From the NCBI GenBank assembly GCA_037042915.1, contig CM073200.1, positions 3,034,832 through 3,098,831 of the forward strand: 64,000 bases of DNA, written 5' to 3'. How positions within the stretch are numbered: the stretch's first letter is position 1; every line of letters begins with the position of its first letter. Source of the stretch: Auricularia sp. M13. Lineage: Eukaryota > Basidiomycota > Agaricomycetes > Auriculariales > Auriculariaceae. A program made the translations under genes and the position numbers. Positions 8,938 to 18,538 of the stretch are shown here, in pieces. The notes beneath the pieces were generated by a model that was not told the origin of the DNA, did no database searches, and worked only from the letters and a program-made list of their open reading frames with translations.

Positions 8938-9957
8938 TTCGCGGCCGGTGACCAGCCACCCAGCGCGGTGCAGTGAGGCCTGCACACCAACCTCCTCGGC
9001 TTGACCGCCGTGACTGCCGTTGCTTGACCGCTCGGCCGCAGTATGGGCAACTGCGTCACCAAGCCAGGCAGCACGTGGTTGCTGCCGCCCTGTGGTGCGT
9101 GGCTGGCATGCAGGGTTTGCCCGGTGTTCGGGCTTGTGGAATCGTGAGCCGCTCCTGCTTTGCAGTTGAGCTTCTGCGCATCGTTTGGCGCATCTGTGCT
9201 TCCATGCACGTCCCCCGCACACCTCGTTGTGCATTCTGGTGCCAGCTTGCACCTTCGTTCATCCTCGGCGACTTGTCCCTTGCTCGCCGTCTCGTCCATC
9301 CCCCCGTCGTTCTCTGCAGTCGGCACCCCGCTTCTGGACCCGCCGACTCACGACACTCTCTGGGCTGCCACTCGCCCATAGCTTGCCCTCATTCCTCTTC
9401 ACTCATTTGGGCTCCACTTCAACTCGCTGCGCCTTTGCCTGCGTCATCCTCCTCGCGTCCCATTGCCAACCCTGCTCGGCGTCAGCATCCACCAACGCCG
9501 GCAACCTTGGGCCGTTATGCCCCACCTCGACCTCCTTTGGCCTGGACTTCCTGCTTGCTTCTTGGACCTGCAGTCCATCAGGATTGGCACTGCCACATGC
9601 TTAGTCATCCTAATGCCAGCCAGTCCAGCCCGATGGCATTTCCGCCACGGCCACCACCAGCGCATCTCCGCCATTGCCGCCACTGCCAATACCTTTGCCA
9701 CTGCTGTTGCCATCGCCACTGCCATCGCTGTTGTCGCCACTGCCCGCTGTGCCTGCTGCCGGTGCCAACACTGCCGCCATGCCATTGTGGCCGTGACCGC
9801 CTCTGGTCACTCCATGCACCTTCAGGGAGGGTTGCTGGATTCAGGGAGGGTTTTGTTGTTCTGTTTGCCATGTTCTTTTCTTCTGTGTTCCTGTTGCTTC
9901 GCTTGTTTGTTTTCTTTTGCCGTTCTTGCCTCGGCACTCTCTTCGCTCGAGGGAGGG

Positions 9958-10144
9958 TGTCAGAATGTCTTCTGGTTGCGTGCTTGTAGTGCCCTCGGCA
10001 ACCTCCGCTCGCTGTATAGTACACCGGAATGTGCCGTAGGTAGTCTTTGCCGCGAATCACGAAGTACCCCTCGCCGGCTTGCTCACAGCGTCCAACGACC
10101 CGAGCCCCAGGCGACGCGTCACTGTCCAACGACAGTTCTTGACA
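9958..10144 (+). repeat. 3' LTR of short LTR element
   Basis: 187 bp, identical to 8751-8937 and followed by the gtggc duplication. Confidence 0.85.
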
Positions 10145-10149
10145 GTGGC

Positions 10150-10219
10150 CCAATTGGACAATGTTGTGCCGGATTATTTGATTTCTGGACCTTTCCAGGT
10201 TCCCCAACGCTTCAACCAG
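10150..10219 (+). pseudogene. Exon-like coding fragment, right part
   Basis: Continues the fragment at 8713-8750 in frame after the target duplication and ends VPQRFNQ before GTAATT. Unidentified. Confidence 0.35.
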
Positions 10220-10447
10220 GTAATTCATCGAGAAATAAGGCACTAATTGCTCTAATTTGAGACATACTATGTAAAACCCCCCTTCATGTAATCCTATATC
10301 ATGCGCGCCGAAGGCGCGCTGCTCCCGACGGTAATAACTGAGCAATTGGGCCTTCAAACGGCGTGACATCTTATTACCTTGAGCAGCCTGTGACATGCTA
10401 CAAAACACGATTATTACCGGGCCGCGCGTCCTCCGTGACGCGTGACG

Positions 10448-10473
10448 CGGTAATAATTATTAGCTTTACAGTA
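10448..10473 (-). repeat. Right arm of the 26-bp perfect inverted repeat
   Basis: Exact inverse of 8596-8621. Confidence 0.8.
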
Positions 10474-10500
10474 CGGTGGCGGGCAAGGACCGCTTCGGCG

Positions 10501-10552
10501 ACCTGCGAAAGTTGCGCACAGGCGCTTAATTTTGGGCGCAACTTTCGCAGGT
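10501..10552. repeat. Hairpin with 17-bp perfect stem
   Basis: ACCTGCGAAAGTTGCGC (10501-10517) is exactly inverted at 10536-10552, leaving an 18-nt loop. Confidence 0.85.
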
Positions 10553-10695
10553 TGCCGACTCCTACTTATTCTTACCAGAACAAAATCCAGTGGTGTGCAC
10601 ATATCTTTTAGAATAGAGTTCTATGCTCAATCTATGCACTCAGTGGGCTGGATGGGTCCTGCCAGTGGGAAAACAACTTAGTGGCTGTGCGTTTT

Positions 10696-10750
10696 TTTCC
10701 CAGGATCTGCTTGGAGGCTGTGTCGGTCTCTACAAGCAGATCCTGGGAAA
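10696..10750. repeat. Hairpin with 18-bp perfect stem
   Basis: TTTCCCAGGATCTGCTTG (10696-10713) is exactly inverted at 10733-10750, leaving a 19-nt loop. Confidence 0.85.
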
Positions 10751-10779
10751 AGATTAGTCATCGCCATTTTGCTACCGTC

Positions 10780-11150
10780 CTAAGCACTCATTTTGCCGCA
10801 CAGGTGCGCGCAAGTTGCCGATGCTGGCTCTCCCGCTGCTTGATCAACTCTCTCTTTGTTGCCAGGTGGCAGGCCGTTGCCGCTATGAGTGGTGAGTGGC
10901 ATTGCTCTAGCCCAATCAAATGCTGGGATTTCTGACTGGTTATTGCTTAGAGGCTGCTTGTGGTCAGGGACTGCGGCTGCACGTGGGACAACCTGCGGCC
11001 CATGGCTTGCAAGCCAATTTCGCGCCCTTGTCATCCCTAAAATATTTAAGGAGCTAAATCTTGAGTCCTGTGTCTTCAATGTGTCAAAAAATCTGACCTT
11101 TTCATCTTCGTATGCTACCTGCGGATCGGCGGCAAGTTGAACATTCCCAC
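10780..11150 (-). pseudogene. Transposase-like coding remnant
   Basis: The minus strand is open over this stretch and reads QLAADPQVAYEDEKVRFFDT, then a block with WLASHGPQVVPR, then a GNKERVDQAAGEP segment. The style is that of basidiomycete transposon proteins, but I cannot assign a family. 10785-10905 is related to 8414-8555, supporting a repeat origin. Confidence 0.35.
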
Positions 11151-11253
11151 GATGCACAAGCATCCACACACGCGGCAGAAAGCGCGCGCCTCGTGCCACT
11201 TACTCTCCTTTCAACTCCATAGGTGCCCACCATCGTATTATCCCGTACATCCA

Positions 11254-12835
11254 ATGGCCGAGCCTGCTGAAAGTAGCACCCAGCGGAAGCGCGGCCGTAC
11301 TGGCTCCCCGTCGCGTGCTGTCGAGGGCGCCGGGAACCCACAGCCTGCCAAGAAGCCACGCTACAGGAAGACAAATGCGAAGGCAAAGGAGCAGCCAAAG
11401 AAGGAGAGGATTCATACGCACCAGATGTTCGCCAAGGAAGTGCCAAAAGGTGCCAAAGAGCTCAAGGTACGCTTGCTTGCATGAAACAGTTTTAATCCTT
11501 TGTTCCTCTGACAGTCGACAGGACGTTTACTACCTTGTCCTCCGCATGATGTGGGGCATGAAGGACGCCAGTAGTGTCCCTACCATTGTGCCTGCCGACG
11601 TTATCGCCGAGTACAACAGGCGGCATACCGAAGGCCACAATCCGCTCAGCAATAACGCCGTTACCATGTCGCTCCCGCAGAGTCAGTACTGGGACAACGT
11701 TGCAGCCATCCGCACCGTCAAGACAACCAGCAAAACAGCCTCCACAATTGCACGTCTCGAAGAGCGGGTACCAGAGCATATGAAGGCTGTTTGCCAACGC
11801 CATGGACTTTCGGCCTGGCGTCCTGACTTCCGCGCCTCGCCGACTACACCATACAACTTTGTTCACCAGGTGGTCGCCGAGGAGGTCTTCACGCAGCTCG
11901 CCGCCTCGCATGCATTTGCATCACTGGGCGTCAACTTGAAGTCGCTTACGGACAAGGGCTTTCTTCGCAAGGCCTACAACCACTATGTTTTCCACGTCAA
12001 GCGCTCTGAGTGGCACAAGGAGCTCGTGGAACCTGGCAGTGTTGCGAAGGAGAAGGGGCTGCAGGTTATATTTCAGGAGCGTAAGCGGGTACGTGTCCGT
12101 ATTACTTCTCAATTATTCCTTGCTGATACTTGGTGCTAGCTGCGGGATCGCCGCTGGGATGGGCTATTTGACGCGCGGGTTCCACATCGCCTCCTTGATG
12201 CTATAGATGATGTCTGCGCCCACTCCGACAATGAGCTCCGCGAGGTCAACGTGCCTGTCGACCCTACTGATCCCAATTCGCCAACCACCAAGCAGTCAAT
12301 CTGGGTACCACGGACGAAGAACCTGCGCTCGCCCAAGTTCACATGCTGGCTGGCTCAGGTGGACGAGGACATCAATAACGTCAAAGCGCTCACAAATGGC
12401 CGTGCTCGGCAAAGCAAGTCGCGTCCACGCACCCCTCGCGTCCGTCGTGATGATGCGCAGCCGACGGAGCTCGTCAAGATTCCCCTCAAGACAACCATCG
12501 ACTACTTCGAGCCCCTGCAGTGGAACAAGCTCCCTGTCTCGATACGCCGTTTGTTTGGAAAGCGCCCAAAAGTCGCTCTGCCTCTGAAGGAGGAGTACAT
12601 TTACCAGAACCCACCACACGAGTCGATGACGATGTCCAACAAGGAGTTCAACAAGAAATATGCTCCTGAAGTCCGCGCGCAGTACAACCTGGTCGACTCG
12701 GATGCCGAGGACGAGGACGAGTATGGCTACTCCGCTGACGACGATGACGACGACGACGACGACGAAGAAGACGAGGACCTGCGTTGTGGTCGTGATTCTA
12801 TGTCTGTCGAGGCAGTACGTGATATGCACTTATGA
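11254..12835 (+). CDS. Basidiomycete-specific protein with acidic tail, function unknown
   Basis: Three exons, 11254-11466, 11522-12088 and 12140-12835, give 491 residues; introns are phase 0 with GT-AG ends (the first uses the second of two nearby AGs, which keeps the frame). The N-terminus is rich in K and R (KRGRTGSPSR, AKKPRYRKTNAKAK), consistent with nuclear targeting. A conserved block follows: LTDKGFLRKAYNHYVFHVKR, then an EKGLQVIFQERKRLRDRRWD stretch, HSDNELREVNVPVDP and KTTIDYFEPLQWNKLP. The C-terminus has a run of nine aspartates followed by EEDED. I know this arrangement only as an expanded, uncharacterised family in mushroom genomes, often near transposons; no catalytic motif is visible. 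It lies 0.2 kb from the end of the Tnp2 transposase gene, converging on it. Confidence 0.75.
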
Positions 12836-13018
12836 TTTCAGTTGCTAATGCTCTTCGTTGGGATTAGTAGAGCTTGCTGCTTTAACGACGAATGTACCCT
12901 ATGCGCTTCATCCAAGGCTTGAAAAATATGCTCTCTTGTGTATGCCTTCCCTTCTATGCCCACCGTGCCGTGTATCATTGTGACCTGCATCACATATTAC
13001 AAGCTCCTGGCGAGGTGT

Positions 13019-14195
13019 TCAACGCCCACGACTAGAAGCAAAACTGACAACATAGAAATCTTTAGATATACCAAACGTTCCTTTAGGCCGTCTCCACCAT
13101 ACACAGTACCCAATGACATCCTCCGGCCTTATGAAGACTGAGAATCCAGGCTGTGTGCTGACAATCTTTGTTTGCAAGCCAGGGTACTGTCCGTATGGAT
13201 CACTTCCACCATCGGCTGGGCGAAGAGCGGTGTGGAGCTCGACGAGGATGATTGTGTGAAGCTTTGGTGGCAGTAAGACCGTCCACATTGCGTCAATGAA
13301 GCCCGTTAACTGTCTTGCTCGATCTGTAGGATCGTAGAACAGGATACAGCAGTTGCCTGGGTTTGCGGTGCGAGTACTGAGCTCGAGGGCATTGTACCTG
13401 AATGTGGTAGTCCGCTGCGCATTTGGTGGGAATATGAGAGCTCCTGGTGGGTGTGGCCCTGTGTTCCAGTCGCACCAAAGGTGGCCATCGTGATTCAGAT
13501 AGTTGAGCAGACGTTGATATTCGGCATGGTCCAATTGGATCGCAGACGCTAGGAAAGAAGCCTGCTCATCATTGGAGAGTGTTGTAGACTGTACGTCCGT
13601 GCGCTGGATTCTGTCAGGGAGGATAGCCTTATAGACCGCGTCAAGCTTGGAATCTGAAGCACCGTCATGTAGTGCAGCTTCCACACGACCACGAAGACAG
13701 ATCTGGCGAAGCATCGTATAATCCATATCATCTGCAGATGCCAGACTGAGTCTCTGATAATTGCGAGAGATGTAGTACGTACACATGCGCCGGTTGGTGT
13801 TGATGTTCTGCAGTAAATGGTTTTTCTGCTCGTATGGAAACTCACTGAGTGGGGGAAGTGGGCCCCAGAAACGCATCATGTCGCCATTGTGCATGGCGTA
13901 GTGGTGATTGGGAACCGAGGATGAGTGCGGGAAAAGCAAGAGACAGGACTGTCGGTAGCCAACGTAATGCGTCATATACTGATCAGCATCGCCTGGCGCA
14001 TATGAGTAGGATGAGATGAGGTTCGTCGATGCAACGAGGTCATGAAAGTTATCCATGAGCGCAGTGTACTCGGGGTTAGACTCGCCGTCGAGCCAGATCT
14101 CGGGAATAACCAGAGGAAGGAAGTTGGTAAATATCTCAAGCCATATGATGGCCTTAATGCGACCATGGGAAGCCTCTCCGAAGTTGCTGGGTGGC
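13019..14195 (-). pseudogene. Tnp2-type (CACTA) transposase, C-terminal part, split by an LTR element
   Basis: Minus-strand coding from the insertion point: PPSNFGEASHGRIKAIIW, FTNFLPLVIPEIWLDG, later NHHYAMHNGDMMRFWGPLPP, SEFPYEQKNHLLQNINTN. This is the C-terminal half of the basidiomycete Tnp2 protein (Transposase_21 relatives), with its conserved HYxMHxxxxxxxWGPL and EFPxExxxxxLQ motifs. The N-terminal part is at 18539-20458. At the empty target site the frame continues (PTPMDRPP then SNFGEASHG), so the transposase was still open when the LTR element landed. I could not find CACTA ends. Plain DNA transposon; now inactive in this copy. Confidence 0.8.
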
Positions 14196-15201
14196 TGTCA
14201 CGGTGTGCTGCATACACCACCGACCAGGAAGGGTACTCAGGAGGGGAAGGTCGAACACATAATAGACCAGATCCAACCTAGGGTACATCTGAGGGCAATC
14301 GCCGGTACATATAGTCCGATCGGAGGCAAATCGGATCCGAACGCTCCGGACAACAAAGGAAGCCAACCAACACCAAAGAGAGGTCCGGAAGCGATGGGAA
14401 AGGCATCGGGGAAGTCACCGAGGGTAATCGGGAGCCAGTGGAAGCAATGGGGGGTAAAGGGAGTCAAGGGAGGGTCAAGAAAGAGTGAAGCGTCGCGCCG
14501 AAGGCGCAGAACGACTCCGGACGAAGGGGATAAAGGATGTCCGTGCCTATGGAGGGTATCGGGCGGGTATCCAAGACAGACCGAGGTGTCCTTGCATGTA
14601 TGCACGCACCGACACCAGGGGCGAAAGGCGCCGACGCAATGGCGAGCGCAGCAGCGAGCGCAACGCGTCAGCGAGCGAGGTACGAGCGCACCACCCAACA
14701 ATCAACACTCCCACTCCATCCGGACAGCCTCCGGACCATGGACCATGCCGCACGCGGACCGAGGAGAGTGTGGCGGCCGAGGTCCGAGGTGCCGGAGCGG
14801 TTGAGCATCCAGGGGACAGAGGGTGAAGGATGTATGTCGGCATGATCGTTGCAGCTTCACCTGCACTCCCAGCGCACACCGGCCATGCAGGGCAATACCC
14901 GAGGTGTGGTGTGCGGCATCTCCGAAGGTGTAGGCCGTAATGTGACGCCGAGGAGACGGACCGACGACGGCTACACGCTGGTTGGAAACCAACACAGCGG
15001 TGATCGACAACAATCGCAATAGCGCGTCGCATCCAAGGACCGAGGTTGACAGGGGTCCGGTGACGCCGAGAGAAGGTAGCCGAGGTGCCAGCGGTCCGGA
15101 GAGGCATGCGGAACGGGTATATCGGTCCGACGGAGCGGGTGAAGCGGCGAAAGAGATCCAACGGAAGCGGCGTATGGGCAAGATCGCCGCGCACCGTAAC
15201 A
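14196..15201 (-). repeat. LTR of LARD-like element (left copy)
   Basis: 1,006 bp, TGTCACGGTG...CACCGTAACA on the + strand; pairs with 17516-18538. Confidence 0.85.
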
Positions 15202-17515
15202 TAACCCCCTTCCAGCCGCGAGCCCGCAGAAAGCGACCGAGCATGGTGGAGGCCATTGGGGGTGGCCGAGGTCGTTAAATTCATGACGAATCGAAATAGA
15301 AGTGTACCCTCGCATCAGGCGAGACCCAAAGCACGGAGGTCGTCTCCCCGCTCGGACCGAAGTGGTCCACGGCGAAAGCGAGGCCCATTGGGGGTGAGGA
15401 CTGACGGGCTATTACGGCACGGCGATCAATCCTCACCGATCCAAGGTGCAACACCAGCGTCGGAAACATTGCAGGTCCAAGGGAAAGAGTCGGTCCGAGC
15501 TCCAAGCGAGAAGGACACCTACTCGGGATGTCCCCACACCACATCTCGATATGCGGCGGCCACCGGGAGTCCTACCGTCCGGGAGGGAACACGGGAAAGG
15601 TCGTTACTGCCGAGCGAAACGCGGGAGCGGTCGAGGTCGTAATGGAAAAGAGAGCAGGACGCGCTGCGCCCAAGAACGGACTCCTACCATCTCCGGCTGG
15701 GGTACAAGGGTGGGGGAAGGTCCGAGTACACCGAGATAGCGCCCGAGGCACAGGACCGAAGGTATAGGAGGTGTCGGAGTGTTGGTCCGCGACCAACAAC
15801 GCTGAGCACTGCGCATCCCAGTGGATCGCAACCTCGACCCCGGTGAAGGGCACGACGAGAGTTTGAAGCGAAATCATGGCGGTCGTAAGCGTAAGCCAGT
15901 GCGGTCGGCATCGGGGTGGCAGCCCGGGAGGAGGGGTGGAGTGTAGGGGAGGATGTCCGAGGCGACGGCGAGTCCGAGGGTAAACAGCAGCTATCCTGAA
16001 TTGAGCTCGTGCAGTGCGCAAGCAGAGCCGGACTTCATCAGTGACATCGCCGGTGGGTCCGAAGTGCGGGTCCGTCCCGGGAGGGGGTTCCAGATGCGCC
16101 AGAGAAGTCCACAGGTCCAACAGGATGCGATGTCAGGGCGGCCAACGTACGCGACCGATGCACTGAACATCGGATGCACATATCTTGCCGAGGACCTCTT
16201 CGTTTGGCAAGGTCCAACCGCGGATAGAAGGCCAGGAATTGGGAGAGGACACGGGCACCTCGCGCGGGATTCGGAAAGACGCCCGACGGCGAAATAAACG
16301 GCGGAGCGGACAGGGGGTTGACAGTCGGCAGCATCGCCGAGGGCGCGTTGTATCGAACGGGCAGCGGGTCATGCGGCCGCGGAGACCTTGCCAAAAACAC
16401 CTGTGCGATGGACGAAAAGCCTGTGAGACCATTGGGTCCGTGTCCGGTTCGTGTACTCCATCCTGTAACGCCGAAGAGGGGGTGCGCGCGTGAGCACCGA
16501 TATTCCGAGCAAACCAATGCGATCCAGCGGGGCTCCGGCCTCGGTCCATGTCAGGGAGCACCTCCAAGGTCCAGCGGCGGGGTAGGTCAGCGTTGGCTTA
16601 CGCGTCCGACACCGGAAGATCCAGGTCGGCGGAGGGTGCGAAACACCAGATGTCCAGCAGCTCGGCGGAGCGCACAGCGACCTGTACTGTTGCCAGCGTT
16701 GCATAACTGACGGCGGCCGACATCGGTAGGCGTGGAATGGTCCGAGGTGAACTTGGAGCACAAGAACCGAGGGTAGATGGGTGCCGAGGGTCGCGCTGCG
16801 AAGGACCGAGGTGTGCAAGTGCGTGGGACGCCCAAACGCTCGATTGGCAGCCAGGACAGCGTGCGCGGGGTATCGGTCAAGCACGCATGGGTGGGGGACG
16901 TTGATACGCGTTGACCGAGCCTTGGGGCAGGCGGAACGCAGCAGGGGCCGGCGAGGGGGAGCGGAAATGGTCCGGCTGAGGCGGTGCATGGCAACGGCGG
17001 CATCGGCGAGCGTAGCGCCTCGTAACTTCGCATGGGACTCCGGAGGGGTGGTGCAAGGGTGTCGGCAAAGTTTGGAAGCCATCGGCCTATAGGGTGTTCG
17101 TCGGCGAAGCGATTCGTGCGGACTGCGAGCGGGATTTGCCGGACGTCGTTGCGAGGGGCGACCAAAGGGAAAACTACAACTCCAGAAGGGTCCGGAACTT
17201 GAGGGTAAGGTTTGGGAAGCGTGCCTAAGGGCGGTATGGGGTTAAGGAAGGCCGAGAGGCGGCCAGGGGGTCCGGGAGGGTTCGGGTCCAAGGGGGCGGC
17301 CACCAGAAGCTTGAGACCGAGGCCAGGGGATTCTGTGGGCGAGATCGGTCCTATATCCAAGGTCCAGGTGGTATAAGCGACGGGGATATCGTGGAGACCG
17401 CAGGGGCGGGCACTCGCAGCTCCGCTGGGGGTAGGAGGAAGTAGAGAGCGGATAGAAGAGGATAGAGGGGGGGAGGAACTGAGTACCCGGAGTGGACGGG
17501 GTAGGTTGGATCTTA
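15202..17515 (-). other. Non-coding interior of LARD-like element
   Basis: Open minus-strand stretches occur (for example 16587-17540) but they are proline- and arginine-rich by composition and carry no family motif. I regard them as by-products of the purine/pyrimidine bias. Confidence 0.6.
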
Positions 17516-18538
17516 TGTCACGGTGTGCTGCATACACCACCGACCAGGAGGCGTAGCCGACCAGGAAGGGTACTCAGGAGGGGAAGGTCGAACACATAAT
17601 AGACCAGATCCAACCTAGGGTACATCTGAGGGCAATCGCCGGTACATATAGTCCGATCGGAGGCAAATCGGATCCGAACGCTCCGGACAACAAAGGAAGC
17701 CAACCAACACCAAAGAGAGGTCCGGAAGCGATGGGAAAGGCATCGGGGAAGTCACCGAGGGTAATCGGGAGCCAGTGGAAGCAATGGGGGTAAAGGGAGT
17801 CAAGGGAGGGTCAAGAAAGAGTGAAGCGTCGCGCCGAAGGCGCAGAACGACTCCGGACGAAGGGGATAAAGGATGTCCGTGCCTATGGAGGGTATCGGGC
17901 GGGTATCCAAGACAGACCGAGGTGTCCTTGCATGTATGCACGCACCGACACCAGGGGCGAAAGGCGCCGACGCAATGGCGAGCGCAGCAGCGAGCGCAAC
18001 GCGTCAGCGAGCGAGGTACGAGCGCACCACCCAACAATCAACACTCCCACTCCATCCGGACAGCCTCCGGACCATGGACCATGCCGCACGCGGACCGAGG
18101 AGAGTGTGGCGGCCGAGGTCCGAGGTGCCGGAGCGGTTGAGCATCCAGGGGACAGAGGGTGAAGGATGTATGTCGGCATGATCGTTGCAGCTTCACCTGC
18201 ACTCCCAGCGCACACCGGCCATGCAGGGCAATACCCGAGGTGTGGTGTGCGGCATCTCCGAAGGTGTAGGCCGTAATGTGACGCCGAGGAGACGGACCGA
18301 CGAACGGCTACACGCTGGTTGGAAACCAACACAGCGGTGATCGACAACAATCGCAATAGCGCGTCGCATCCAAGGACCGAGGTTGACAGGGGTCCGGTGA
18401 CGCCGAGAGAAGGTAGCCGAGGTGCCAGCGGTCCGGAGAGGCATGCGGAACGGGTATATCGGTCCGACGGAGCGGGTGAAGCGGCGAAAGAGATCCAACG
18501 GAAGCGGTGTATGGGCAAGATCGCTGCGCACCGTAACA
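17516..18538 (-). repeat. LTR of LARD-like element (right copy)
   Basis: 1,023 bp; carries 17 bp more than the left copy near its left end (gaggcgtagccgaccag). Confidence 0.85.

Larger units (their letters stand above)
8751..10144 (+). mobile_element. Short LTR retroelement without recognisable pol
   Basis: 1,394 bp, two identical 187-bp LTRs (TGTCAGAATG...TTCTTGACA) and a 5-bp duplication gtggc (8746-8750, 10145-10149). A purine tract (cgagggaggg) abuts the 3' LTR, giving + orientation. The 1,020-bp interior has a proline-, cysteine- and histidine-rich open stretch and a low-complexity gccactgcc/gccattgcc run at 9670-9780, but no gag or pol motif I can identify. It is best called a TRIM- or small LARD-like non-autonomous element. 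LTR identity means a recent insertion. Confidence 0.8.
14196..18538 (-). mobile_element. LARD-like LTR retroelement inserted in the Tnp2 gene
   Basis: 4,343 bp bounded by about 1-kb direct repeats with TG...CA ends and a 5-bp duplication gtggc (14191-14195, 18539-18543). The 2.3-kb interior (15202-17515) shows no gag or pol motif, so it fits the large retrotransposon derivative class. Orientation is inferred as minus, because a purine tract (ctggaagggggtta) abuts the left repeat on that strand. The LTRs differ by one 17-bp indel, two 1-bp indels and a few substitutions, so it is young. The + strand is strongly purine-biased with recurring words ggtccg and accgagg over LTRs and interior. Confidence 0.8.

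Noticed and set aside
8973-9989. 338-codon frame in the second short LTR element as a gag gene
   Set aside because: It runs into the 3' LTR, lacks gag motifs and is rich in low-complexity Cys/His from repeats.
16587-17540. Long open stretch on the minus strand inside the LARD-like element, looking like a proline-rich protein
   Set aside because: Composition mirrors the purine bias of the other strand, no motif, and similar long frames appear in several phases.
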